Shown one piece after another: positions 1-7,997 of a stretch of 40,863 bases of DNA. The position numbers and the translations under genes are program-made. Positions within the stretch are counted from its first letter, which is position 1; each line of letters begins with the position of its first letter. Location of the stretch: positions 61,923 through 102,785 of the forward strand of contig FR883421.1 in assembly GCA_000435835.1 (NCBI GenBank). Direction: 5' to 3'. This DNA is from Clostridium sp. CAG:221 (GTDB lineage: Bacteria; Bacillota; Clostridia; Clostridiales; Clostridiaceae). A model generated the notes under the pieces. The model was given only the letters and a program-made list of their open reading frames with translations. It was not told the DNA's origin and did no database searches.

Positions 1-164
1 CACAGCCAGCTCCAAAGCCAGCACAAGAGCAAAGTAATATATCTAAAAAACCAAGCAATAATAATATTTCTGAGCTACCAAAAACAGGTGATGCAAGCAT
101 AATGGGATTTGTTGGTGCATTATTACTTTCAGTTGGTGGACTTTTAATTAATGATAGAAAGTAA
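1..164 (+). CDS. C-terminal end of an LPXTG-anchored surface protein (5' truncated)
   Basis: Only the last 53 codons are present; the reading frame enters at base 3. A Pro/Ala/Gln/Lys/Ser/Asn-rich, wall-spanning type linker is followed by the sortase signal LPKTG (bases 75-89), a hydrophobic stretch (IMGFVGALLLSVGGLLI) and a short charged tail NDRK. This is the standard cell-wall sorting signal: sortase cleaves between T and G and links the protein to peptidoglycan. The function of the missing ectodomain cannot be inferred. The gene ends just before a strong terminator, so it is probably the last gene of its transcript and unrelated to what follows. Confidence 0.85.
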   Translation, partial: QPAPKPAQEQSNISKKPSNNNISELPKTGDASIMGFVGALLLSVGGLLINDRK

Positions 165-179
165 AATGATAGATAATGA

Positions 180-206
180 AAAACTCCGTTTAGGCGGAGT
201 TTTTTG
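180..206 (+). terminator. Rho-independent terminator after the LPXTG gene
   Basis: Perfect 8-bp stem AAACTCCG (181-188) with CGGAGTTT (195-202), 6-base loop, followed by a T tract to about 205. It lies 16 bases after the stop codon of the surface-protein gene. Confidence 0.9.
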
Positions 207-233
207 TGCATATAAATCTGTTTTTAATAAATC

Positions 234-262
234 TTGCCACAATAAAATAGAAATAATATGGT
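234..262 (+). promoter_or_regulatory. Candidate sigma-A promoter for the DUF6688-like gene
   Basis: TTGCCA (234-239), a 17-base spacer and TATGGT (257-262) precede the gene by about 33 bases. The -10 box is only a 4/6 match to consensus, so this is a plausible call, not a firm one. An AAAGGAG ribosome binding site (281-287) follows. Confidence 0.4.
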
Positions 263-294
263 AAAATTAATATAGAATTAAAAGGAGTAATTTT

Positions 295-1455
295 ATGTTA
301 GTAAAAGTGTTGTTTTATTTATATGTAATTATAGCTTTTTCAGTGCCAATTTTTTGGATTTATAAATTAATACAAAGCTTCTTTGGTAAAAGTGGGATAT
401 TTATAAGCAAAAAATTTATCTTAAATAATGAGAAGGTAGAAGTATTTTACTCTTTTATTGTTATAGCTTTAAGTAGTTTTAATTTACTGTGTATCAGTGG
501 ATTAGTAGATACAGGTAAGCCCCTTCAAATATATGAATTGAGTAATCAATATCTAAACAGCTATACTCCATTATCCTTTCAGCATATATTAACCTTTGTT
601 GTATTTTTTATTTTAGGATTATTAGTGTATTTTATATTGATAAATTTCAATGGAAAAATGGCACCTTTACTTTATGTCATAAGTTGTAGCATACTTTTAA
701 TAAATATAGCCTTAAACGTAACATATTTTACTCATACCTTTAGGGTGAAGGATTTGGAATTTACATCTTCTTATATGATAAAAGCTTTAGGACGTCATTT
801 AATTTATTTAAGCATGATGTATGTATCACTTTTAAAGCAATCTATGGATAAGGTTAGAAGTGTAGAAGGAGAAAAAAATAAAATTTATAACAATATATTA
901 GTAAATAAGTTATATAAAATTTTTATAAAGTATGAAACTAATGTTGGTTTTTGGACATTATTTATATTTCCTGTACTTATGGTAATTCAGCTATTTCTTG
1001 TATTATTTGGTCAAAAGCCTGATAGCTTTATTCAAGTATTTTTAGATACAAGTACCTATAATTATTCCAAGGTCATACCACCAGATCCAGTTATAATTCC
1101 AGGAGATGGACACTATCTATGCACTGTGGCAGCTAGAGGCCATGAAAAAGTAGTAAAGCCTTTAAGAAGTGGCGTTAGAAATGGTAAGAGAATAACTGTA
1201 AACAGACAGCTTATGGTGGCCAATGCCTTTGAAAATATTTTAGAGCAATATACTCCTAAGCTTCATAAAATTATCAGAGACATCTATGATAAGTATGGTT
1301 ATCCATTAAGTAAGCATATAAACAGTAAAATTTCTGCAGATATAGTTTATTATCTTATGAAACCTTTAGAGTGGAGTTTTTTAGTTGTTTTATATTGTGT
1401 AGATAATAATCCAGAAAATCGTATCAATATTCAATACAGTGAATTAAGAAAATAA
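295..1455 (+). CDS. Polytopic membrane protein, DUF6688-like
   Basis: The 386-aa protein has about six predicted membrane segments (roughly residues 5-26, 52-72, 98-118, 123-147, 165-182 and 220-243). A conserved-looking soluble C-terminal part of about 140 residues follows. It begins near PGDGHYLCTVAARGHEKVVK, continues with a VNRQLMVANAFE segment and ends with a hydrophobic helix and a PENRINIQY tail. That C-terminal pattern matches my memory of the Firmicutes family DUF6688, whose function is unknown; the family assignment is from recall, not a search. An AAAGGAG site 7 bases upstream supports the ATG at 295. It stands between two transcription units, upstream of a kinase/phosphatase island, but nothing shows that it takes part in that system. 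Confidence 0.7.
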   Translation: MLVKVLFYLYVIIAFSVPIFWIYKLIQSFFGKSGIFISKKFILNNEKVEVFYSFIVIALSSFNLLCISGLVDTGKPLQIYELSNQYLNSYTPLSFQHILTFVVFFILGLLVYFILINFNGKMAPLLYVISCSILLINIALNVTYFTHTFRVKDLEFTSSYMIKALGRHLIYLSMMYVSLLKQSMDKVRSVEGEKNKIYNNILVNKLYKIFIKYETNVGFWTLFIFPVLMVIQLFLVLFGQKPDSFIQVFLDTSTYNYSKVIPPDPVIIPGDGHYLCTVAARGHEKVVKPLRSGVRNGKRITVNRQLMVANAFENILEQYTPKLHKIIRDIYDKYGYPLSKHINSKISADIVYYLMKPLEWSFLVVLYCVDNNPENRINIQYSELRK

Positions 1456-1595
1456 TCATAGTGTATTGTTTTTAATAAATAATGAATAATAACATTTCTT
1501 AAAAGTAGAATTACATATGATAAATGTATTTAAAATATGGAAAATGTGTTATCATTATGAATTGTGGTGTAAGAGAATTAGGTGGAGGGATGGTA

Positions 1596-1754
1596 ATGAA
1601 GAAAGTGAACTTTGGTATTATTATTGCAATACTATGTATTGTTTTAGCAATGATTATTGAAATAAGTATTATGCTCACCGCTAGAAGAAGGGTACATATT
1701 AAATCAGAAACTGTTAAGTATAATAGAGAGTGTACATTAAATAGTATAGTTTAA
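1596..1754 (+). CDS. Small single-pass membrane protein (52 aa), unknown
   Basis: The frame is open from 1524, but the good ribosome binding site GGTGGAGG (1581-1588) sits 7 bases before the ATG at 1596, so that start is preferred over ATG 1524 or ATG 1590. The peptide starts MKK, has one strongly hydrophobic helix (about residues 5-26, FGIIIAILCIVLAMIIEISI) and then a basic juxtamembrane patch (ARRR) and a polar tail of about 20 residues. That arrangement suggests an N-out/C-in single-pass protein. No family was recognised. It is followed 70 bases later by another tiny membrane protein and a terminator, so the two look bicistronic. Confidence 0.5.
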   Translation: MKKVNFGIIIAILCIVLAMIIEISIMLTARRRVHIKSETVKYNRECTLNSIV

Positions 1755-1824
1755 TAAGAGGAACAATTAATAAAAATATAAGCAAAACATAAAATATATA
1801 AAACGTACGAAACGGGGAAGACAA

Positions 1825-1980
1825 ATGAACTTAAGAAAAGTATCCATAATAATTTTAATGATAATAATGATTTGTATATTACTTTTTGTTAGAGGAAAAA
1901 TTATAGAAAATAAATTTCTTCTAGATAAGATTAACGGATTAGACAGTATGATATTTGAAGCAGAAGATAGTATTAATTAA
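1825..1980 (+). CDS. Tiny single-pass membrane protein (51 aa), unknown
   Basis: ATG at 1825 is preceded by a CGGGGAAG ribosome binding site (about 1812-1819). The translation begins MNLRKVSIIILMIIMICILL and continues FVRGKIIENKFLLDKINGLD before an acidic end (SMIFEAEDSIN). There is one membrane helix (about residues 6-22), then a basic residue and an amphipathic, then acidic, tail. The stop codon overlaps the left arm of a strong terminator (1979-2012), as expected for a real last gene. It has the same design as the 52-aa protein upstream (short N-terminus, one helix, polar C-tail) without obvious sequence identity. No homologous family was recognised. Confidence 0.5.
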   Translation: MNLRKVSIIILMIIMICILLFVRGKIIENKFLLDKINGLDSMIFEAEDSIN

Positions 1981-2012
1981 AGCGGTATTGATGAGCAATG
2001 CTGCTTTTTTTG
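1979..2012 (+). terminator. Rho-independent terminator after the small membrane proteins
   Basis: An 11-bp stem (AAAGCGGTATT 1979-1989 with AATGCTGCTTT 1997-2007, two G-U pairs), a 7-base loop, then a run of T. It separates the small-protein genes from the signalling island. Confidence 0.85.
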
Positions 2013-2161
2013 TGCAGAAAAATAAGGATAAACTTCAAGAGTATAAATAACAACATTTAATGCAAACAGAAGTAGAGGCAGTTATATTTCAAGGGAAACT
2101 GTAATATATATTATGGAGTTATTAGTTTGATTTATAAGAAATTATAAGGCAGGGAGGTGGA

Positions 2162-3841
2162 ATGGTGGTAAATATATGTCCAAGGTGTGGAAAGCTGCTG
2201 AAGGATTCAAAGTATTGTGATAGCTGTGGCAATATAGTTAATCTTGGAGAAGGAATTCAAGAATATGAAGAGTGCACTCTTACCAATAAGTTTTACAAGA
2301 TAAAATCAAAGGTAAGCTATGAAGATTTTATTTTCCATAGAAAAACTATTGAAAATCCTCAATATGTTGATGAGGAAAAAGAAGAAATTTACTTTTTAAA
2401 AAAAGAAAATAGTAAGTCCTTACATCAATATATAGGTGATAGAAAGCTAGAGTTAAATGAAATAAATAAAATTACCATGAGGCTTATAAAAATCTTTAAA
2501 GAACTTGCAGAAGAAAAGCTCATTATAAGTGCTATTAACTTGGAAGATTTCTGGTTAAATAAAGATGATATAGAAACCTTAAAGCTATTTAATAGACGTA
2601 GATTCATAAAAAATAAGGTCATTGTAGATAACTTTGATTATGGCTATTCAATAAGTTCACCGGAGGTGTTAAATAAGGTTGAAGAAAAACTTGGACAGGA
2701 GTCCAATGTTTATATTTTTGGCAGGCTTTTCTTACAGCTTATCTTAAATAACTTTGGCATCCTAAGTGATGATGAAGAAATGTATTATGGATATAATTTA
2801 AGATTATTTAGAGATGATCTACCATATAGATTTCATAATTTTATAATGAAATGCTTAAATATTACTAAAGAAAAAAGGTTTAAATCCATTAAAGAATTGG
2901 AGGAAAGCTATAAGTATTTCATTGAAGAAAAATATAATGTTGAAAACACAAAATTAAAGGTAAAAAGCCTTGGCAGTACTAATGTAGGTGTAAATAAACT
3001 GAAAAAGGCCTTACGAGATATGCATATAAAAAAATATGAAGATGAAAACCAATTTAATGAAGATATGTTTTTAGTGATGAAGGATGAAAAAAGGGAAATT
3101 ACCCTTTTAGCCTTAGGAGATGGAGTATCAACGGCAAAGCTAGGATCAGGTAAGGAAGCTAGCTCCATATTAAGAAAAAATATCATAGAGGCTTTTAAGG
3201 AAAAGGCATCTCTTTTAAAAGATGAAATTAGTATTAAAGAATTTTGTAGTAAAGTAATTGCAAAATCTAACATAGATATTATTGAGTCAATAAAAACAAA
3301 GGTGGATATAACAAAAGAGACACCATCAGGAATCATGGCTACCACATTGATATTGGCTGTTATTGTGAGAAATAAAATGTATTACACCTCTATAGGAGAT
3401 AGCAGGCTTTTTATATATAGTGAAAAAGATGGACTTAACTTGCTAAATTATGAAGATAATGTGATGAATTTAAAATTGGCCAATGGAATGGCTTGGGATA
3501 AGGTGGTAAATTCAGAAGGCAGATATGCAATAACAAGATATATAGGGGGAGGTTCCTTTAAGGATGGCAACCTTTATCCAAGAGAATTTACCATAAGTAT
3601 ACATTGTCTAGACTTGGAACCAGGTCAAATTATTATTATTTGTTCTGATGGAGTTACTGATTACATTAATAAATCTTATTATAATGATGACTTATGGAAA
3701 GTCACAGAAAGCCTAGAAAAAATCATTAAAGAAAATAAGGAAAAGTCATTGGATGTATTAAATAACAAGATAATAACTGAAGCTAACTTAAATGGCGGAG
3801 GAGATAATATAACAATTATAACTTCTAAAGTTTTAAAATAA
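2162..3841 (+). CDS. Zinc-ribbon / pseudokinase / PP2C-family phosphatase fusion
   Basis: This 559-aa protein has three parts. Residues 6-22 form a zinc ribbon (CPRCG...CDSCG). Residues about 35-260 look like a degenerate protein-kinase fold: a SSPEV motif stands where APE is expected and SNVYIFG resembles the kinase DxxxxG helix, but no HRD, DFG or lysine motif is visible. Residues about 275-559 are a PP2C serine/threonine phosphatase with its metal ligands intact: NED (299-301), GDG (D320), GDSR (D413), SDG (D496) and GGDN (D548). The phosphatase half is therefore expected to be an active Mn/Mg-dependent enzyme; there is no signal peptide, so it is cytosolic. A GGGAGGTGG site sits just upstream of ATG 2162. 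It opens an operon with a vWA, an FHA and a kinase gene, so the likely job is reversing phosphorylation by the kinase at 5755. That pairing is inferred from context. Confidence 0.85.
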   Translation: MVVNICPRCGKLLKDSKYCDSCGNIVNLGEGIQEYEECTLTNKFYKIKSKVSYEDFIFHRKTIENPQYVDEEKEEIYFLKKENSKSLHQYIGDRKLELNEINKITMRLIKIFKELAEEKLIISAINLEDFWLNKDDIETLKLFNRRRFIKNKVIVDNFDYGYSISSPEVLNKVEEKLGQESNVYIFGRLFLQLILNNFGILSDDEEMYYGYNLRLFRDDLPYRFHNFIMKCLNITKEKRFKSIKELEESYKYFIEEKYNVENTKLKVKSLGSTNVGVNKLKKALRDMHIKKYEDENQFNEDMFLVMKDEKREITLLALGDGVSTAKLGSGKEASSILRKNIIEAFKEKASLLKDEISIKEFCSKVIAKSNIDIIESIKTKVDITKETPSGIMATTLILAVIVRNKMYYTSIGDSRLFIYSEKDGLNLLNYEDNVMNLKLANGMAWDKVVNSEGRYAITRYIGGGSFKDGNLYPREFTISIHCLDLEPGQIIIICSDGVTDYINKSYYNDDLWKVTESLEKIIKENKEKSLDVLNNKIITEANLNGGGDNITIITSKVLK

Positions 3842-3859
3842 TTTCATGGAGGGAACTAA

Positions 3860-5218
3860 ATGCAAGATTTAGTAATAAAAACTGGAGCTAATATTCCATA
3901 TTTGCTTTCAGATAATGAAGAAAAAAATATCATTGTAAGGGTTGGGGTACAGCCTAGCGATGAAATAAGAAAAGACTTTATGGAAAAAGAAAAAGTAAAC
4001 TCAGGTGTAGATTTATGTTTAGTGTTAGATGTTAGTGTATCCATGACAGATGTTATAGAAGAAGATAATGTTGAATATGGCAGTAGATTTAAAGTAGCTA
4101 AAAAAGCAGTGGAAAGTTTAATAAAAAATAGTAGTGATGAAGATAACTTAAGCTTAATAACATATAATGATTTACCTAAAGTAGTATTTAAAAATATCAG
4201 CGGTAGTGATAAAGATTTTATGCTATCAGAATTAAACAAAGTAACTGCATCAGGTAATACCAATATTTCAGCAGCCATAAGAGAAGCAAGGATATTAATG
4301 AAGGAAGAAGTTAGTGATAAAGTAAAAAAGATAATTTTCGTTACTGATGGTATTCCTACTTGTGATACTGAGGAAGATGGTATTAGAGAAGCAGAATACT
4401 TAGGTGATGATAGTATTTCACTAGATTGCCTTGGTGTAGGAAATAAAGATATAAAATTTTCATTCTTAGAAAAACTTTCAATACCTAGCAATGGTAGAAC
4501 AGATATTATATCTAATGGTGAAGAAGCAGTTAAGATATTTCATAATTTATTTGATAAATCAAAACAAGTAATTATGACTAATGTAAAGCTTAGACTTACT
4601 GAAATAAGTCCTCTTGTAAGAATAACAGATCATTATAGAGGTACTCCAGAAAAGAAGTATTTAGGTAAGGCAAAGATTTCATCAGATAGAGAATACGTCA
4701 TCAATATAGGTCAAATAGAAAAAGATCAGCTTTATAACTTTTACTTTAATGTAACTGTATCCAGCAGAGTTAACTTAAAGGGACCTTTTAATATCATGAA
4801 AACTTCTGTGGAATACTGTATACCAGATATGTATGGTGATAATGTAAAAACCAATGCCAATGTAGTTGTGGTTGAATTTGGTACAGATAGTAGAAGGAGC
4901 AGATATAGAGTTGGAGATATTGAGAGAAACTTTAAGATGGTGGAAATCAAGCGATATGAGGATGAAATAGAAGAAGATTCTAAAGAAGGTAATGATGTTA
5001 GAGTAATAAATAACCTTCAAAGAATTATAAGTATCTGTGAATACTTGAAAAATGAGGAGCTTATTACTGGCTATAAAGGAATACTTGAAAAGTATCGTGA
5101 AGAAAAGAAGCTTGATATGTCAAAGATGAATGAAAATAGAAATACCAGCACCAAGATAGGTGATGATGGGCTTATTAATCTGCCTCTAGACATAGAATCA
5201 ATTTTTGAAGACCAATAA
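3860..5218 (+). CDS. von Willebrand factor A (vWA) domain protein
   Basis: The 452-aa cytosolic protein has a vWA domain at about residues 49-235 with an intact metal-ion-dependent adhesion site: DVSVS (D57, S59, S61), the GNTN threonine (T134) and the FVTDG aspartate (D163). It should therefore bind a divalent metal and a protein partner. A beta-rich region follows (about 240-355), then a charged, helical C-terminal region (about 360-430) and an acidic end. The vWA-plus-beta-domain layout resembles YegL/TerY-like proteins found with PP2C phosphatases and kinases. A GGAGGG site lies 8 bases before the ATG, and the gene follows its neighbour by 18 bases. It probably acts as scaffold or substrate of the kinase/phosphatase pair, which is an inference. 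Confidence 0.85.
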   Translation: MQDLVIKTGANIPYLLSDNEEKNIIVRVGVQPSDEIRKDFMEKEKVNSGVDLCLVLDVSVSMTDVIEEDNVEYGSRFKVAKKAVESLIKNSSDEDNLSLITYNDLPKVVFKNISGSDKDFMLSELNKVTASGNTNISAAIREARILMKEEVSDKVKKIIFVTDGIPTCDTEEDGIREAEYLGDDSISLDCLGVGNKDIKFSFLEKLSIPSNGRTDIISNGEEAVKIFHNLFDKSKQVIMTNVKLRLTEISPLVRITDHYRGTPEKKYLGKAKISSDREYVINIGQIEKDQLYNFYFNVTVSSRVNLKGPFNIMKTSVEYCIPDMYGDNVKTNANVVVVEFGTDSRRSRYRVGDIERNFKMVEIKRYEDEIEEDSKEGNDVRVINNLQRIISICEYLKNEELITGYKGILEKYREEKKLDMSKMNENRNTSTKIGDDGLINLPLDIESIFEDQ

Positions 5219-5236
5219 TGGGAGGGAGCAAGGTAA

Positions 5237-5743
5237 ATGGAAAAGAAAATATGCATAAAGAATTCCTGTGGCAAGATCTATACTCCAGAAAATGATGAAG
5301 AATATGAAGCAAGAACATGTTGTGGAATATGCGGTGCACCTGTGGAAGTAGATTTAGGTGATTACCCTTATGAAATAGTGGAAGAAGAAAGAATTGTAAA
5401 AAAAATAGAGCCACTTCCAGGGCAGGGACCAAGGGTTATTATTTATAAAGGAAGAGAAATTGCAGCAGTAGTTAATCTTGAATATGATGAAACCATAATA
5501 GGACGCCAAAGTATCAATTCAACACCAGATATAGATATGACTAGTATTGATGAAGATAGAAATGTCAGTAGGCAGCATGCAATGATTTATAAGGAAGATG
5601 GTAACTTTTATTTAAGAAAGCTTTCAGCTTCCAATGCACTGCATGTTAACACAGAACCAGTAATAGATGAAGATGTTAAATTAAATGATGGAGATATGAT
5701 AGTCTTAAGCAGGAAATACGGATTACAATTTATAGCGCAGTAG
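5237..5743 (+). CDS. Zinc-ribbon and FHA-domain protein
   Basis: The 168-aa protein has an N-terminal cysteine cluster (C6, C11, C28, C29, C32; CIKNSCG...CCGICG) that probably forms a zinc ribbon. A forkhead-associated (FHA) domain covers about residues 65-168. The FHA signature is present: GRQ (G89, R90), SRQHA (S111, R112, H114) and a downstream asparagine, so phosphothreonine binding is likely. FHA proteins read the phosphorylation produced by Hanks-type kinases, and the kinase gene starts 11 bases downstream. The preceding GGGAGGGAGC supports ATG 5237. It is the likely phosphopeptide-reading adaptor of the island, and shares a zinc-ribbon N-terminus with the phosphatase fusion. Confidence 0.88.
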   Translation: MEKKICIKNSCGKIYTPENDEEYEARTCCGICGAPVEVDLGDYPYEIVEEERIVKKIEPLPGQGPRVIIYKGREIAAVVNLEYDETIIGRQSINSTPDIDMTSIDEDRNVSRQHAMIYKEDGNFYLRKLSASNALHVNTEPVIDEDVKLNDGDMIVLSRKYGLQFIAQ

Positions 5744-5754
5744 GTGATGAATTT

Positions 5755-6891
5755 ATGTGGAAGTGTTGTAGATCACTAAATAGAAATTTTCAAGAATTCA
5801 CCATTGAAAGTGGTGAAAAGGATGAAACACTAAAGGCTCCAATAACCATTGGAGAAGGAAGGTATGAAATCAAGGATATAAAATCTGCTGATGGAGGCTT
5901 TGGCATAGTATATAAGGCTATTGATAAAAGACTTAATAATAGAAATGTCCTTATAAAGGCAAGAAGATATGATAATATTCCAGGACTATTCAGTTATGCT
6001 TATGATAAATCCCGGGATGATGAAATAAAGGATATGAGAGAAGAAATATCCTTTGAAATAAAGTGTCTTAAGGCATTTAAAAACAGTGGTGAAAGCAGGA
6101 TGCCTAATATAAATGATGTGGTCTACGATTACTGTCCAGAAATCCATGGGCCGCATATAGATGTAGATGGTGTTAGATTTTATTGTGAAGATGAAGAAAT
6201 ATATAATAATGAACCATATATAGTAATGCAGATGATAGATGGGGAAAACTTAGGACATTATGTTAATATGGGATTTAATTATGTGATGAATGATAGAAAT
6301 TATACCAATATAAGACGTTGGGAAAATGATGTGATGGAATATGCCTTAGAGCTTACGACTATTCTTTCAAATTTTCATAAAAGACATAAATCAAAAATTT
6401 ATCCTAAATATAATAAGCAGTATTTCATTTATCAAGACTTAAAGCCAGACAATATCATCATCACCAGCAAACTTTTTATTACTCTCCTTGATTTTGGTTC
6501 AATGAACCTTGTATTAGAAAATGATGATGGAGAAGTAATCAGTAATATAAAAGGGGCAGGTATACCAGGAGCAGGAACCTTTGGATATAAACCACCAGAA
6601 TTTAGAAGTGGTAGTGCTTCTTTGGCCAAGCTTGATGAAAGAGCTGATATATATACCTTGGGAGCAACTCTCTATCATTTATTAAGATGCAAGCCTTTAA
6701 CAGAAGAATTAAAAACAGAAGATACCATTATTCCTATAGAAAGATTAATGGAAATGGGATACTTAGATGAAACAGCCAACATTATCAAGAAGTGTACTGA
6801 ATATAGGAAGGAAGATAGATATAAGAATGTAATGGAAGTGCGGGCTGCAATTCTCAAGAACATGGAATTAATAAGGAGAAATATGCTATGA
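5755..6891 (+). CDS. Ser/Thr protein kinase (Hanks type, cytosolic)
   Basis: The 378-aa protein keeps the key catalytic elements: glycine loop GGFGIVYKA (47-55), ATP-binding lysine K68 (VLIK), catalytic loop YQDLKPDN (D228, K230, N233), magnesium motif DFG (246-248) and a PPE version of APE (280-282), followed by ADIYTLGATLY. The usual HRD histidine is replaced by tyrosine and the arginine by glutamine, which makes it an RD-less kinase; such kinases often do not depend on activation-loop phosphorylation. There is a large insertion (about residues 105-160) between the lysine and the hinge, and no membrane segment or PASTA domain, so it is not a PrkC-type receptor. Translation starts after an AGGTGA site overlapping the stop of the FHA gene. 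It is the probable enzyme that writes the marks in this system. Confidence 0.9.
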   Translation: MWKCCRSLNRNFQEFTIESGEKDETLKAPITIGEGRYEIKDIKSADGGFGIVYKAIDKRLNNRNVLIKARRYDNIPGLFSYAYDKSRDDEIKDMREEISFEIKCLKAFKNSGESRMPNINDVVYDYCPEIHGPHIDVDGVRFYCEDEEIYNNEPYIVMQMIDGENLGHYVNMGFNYVMNDRNYTNIRRWENDVMEYALELTTILSNFHKRHKSKIYPKYNKQYFIYQDLKPDNIIITSKLFITLLDFGSMNLVLENDDGEVISNIKGAGIPGAGTFGYKPPEFRSGSASLAKLDERADIYTLGATLYHLLRCKPLTEELKTEDTIIPIERLMEMGYLDETANIIKKCTEYRKEDRYKNVMEVRAAILKNMELIRRNML

Positions 6892-7967
6892 CCATGGAAA
6901 ATATAAATGAAAGATGGAAGATATTATCCTTAGAAGAAATTGAAGAACGCTACAAGGAAAATTTTACTTGGGTAAAGAATGTAGAAGAAAGAACAGATAC
7001 TCTTACTAAAATAAATATGGCTTATGATCAATCGGTGAAGAGGCTTGTAATAGCAAAAAGTACATGCTATAGGGAAAAAGATATAAATGAAGGGCGTATA
7101 GAAGAAAGAAGAGAATACCTAAGGCAGCAGTTAAATATCTTAAATGATATTTCATCAATGCTTTTACCAGAACCACTGGATTGGTTTAAGACCGTAAATG
7201 ACAACTTTGAAGGTGAATATAGTATTAGTGAGCCTATATTAATTTTAGATTATATACCTGGCACAGATTTAAGAAGTAAAATTAAAGAAAAGGTATTTAT
7301 AGATGAGTTTGGCAAGGTGCAAGTAAATAGAATAATAAAGCTTTGCCGTAAGATATTAGCATTCTTAAAAGTATTAGAAGAAAAAGGCTATGGAGTAGTA
7401 GGTTTAAGTGATGAGCATATTATAATTCTCAATGACGATGTACCTAGATTTGTAGGTTTAAGTCACATATGTAAGATGAGAGAAGGATATCTGGACATAG
7501 GGCATTTAAATTTTGAAAGAACTATTTATGGATATTCAGCACCAGAGCTTAATGATTATAGCAGTAACGCTCGTTTTAATATAAAAGGAAGGCAAGTGGG
7601 AGCTTTTTCTTTAGGAGTGTTAATGCATCAAATGATTTGTAGTAGAAATAAGTTTACTTCCAGTGATATAAAAGGTGGAGCTTTTGTTTATCCCAATGCA
7701 ACCACAGGAGATTTTATTATAGAGATTAATAATAAAAGCTATAAGGGCAAGCTACTTCATATGCTTATAACAGATTTATGTAGGCATGAAGTCACTGAAA
7801 GGCTTATGGATTATGATGAAATTGAAAGGCGCCTTATGGAAATAGAAGAAGCCAGTGATGAAGATATTTATGAAATGAAACCTATAAGAAGTGGAACAAT
7901 TCATATCCAGCGCCAAAATAAGAAGGGATTTTTAGATAAGTTAAAAGAAATTTTAGGATTAAATTAA
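6888..7967 (+). CDS. Kinase-fold protein, probable pseudokinase
   Basis: The 359-aa protein starts in a 4-base ATGA overlap with the kinase gene, implying translational coupling. Kinase-like landmarks remain in the C-lobe: GYSAPEL (APE motif) and a later GRQVGAFSLGVLMHQM segment equivalent to the DxxxxG helix. The catalytic loop reads VVGLSDEHIIILN instead of HRDxKxxN, the DFG position reads RFVGLSH, and there is no glycine-rich loop. It should therefore be catalytically dead or very weak and act as an allosteric partner of the neighbouring kinase. A short basic C-terminal tail (RQNKKGFLDKLKEIL) may be an amphipathic helix. Assignment to the kinase fold is moderately firm; the regulatory role is inference. 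Confidence 0.72.
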   Translation: MTMENINERWKILSLEEIEERYKENFTWVKNVEERTDTLTKINMAYDQSVKRLVIAKSTCYREKDINEGRIEERREYLRQQLNILNDISSMLLPEPLDWFKTVNDNFEGEYSISEPILILDYIPGTDLRSKIKEKVFIDEFGKVQVNRIIKLCRKILAFLKVLEEKGYGVVGLSDEHIIILNDDVPRFVGLSHICKMREGYLDIGHLNFERTIYGYSAPELNDYSSNARFNIKGRQVGAFSLGVLMHQMICSRNKFTSSDIKGGAFVYPNATTGDFIIEINNKSYKGKLLHMLITDLCRHEVTERLMDYDEIERRLMEIEEASDEDIYEMKPIRSGTIHIQRQNKKGFLDKLKEILGLN

Positions 7968-7997
7968 TAAATTATTTGTGTATAAGGAAGTGACATA

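Noticed and set aside
1524..1595. Longer N-terminus for the 52-aa membrane protein (ATG 1524)
   Set aside because: No ribosome binding site before 1524, whereas GGTGGAGG is well placed for ATG 1596.
2908..3345. Minus-strand open frame opposite the phosphatase
   Set aside because: Shadow of the PP2C reading frame; no motif and no start signal.
3856..4491. Long open frame on the minus strand (about 211 codons)
   Set aside because: It is antisense to the vWA gene, whose motifs are intact; the translation is Ser/Leu/Phe-rich low-complexity sequence typical of the complement of an AT-rich gene, with no ribosome binding site.
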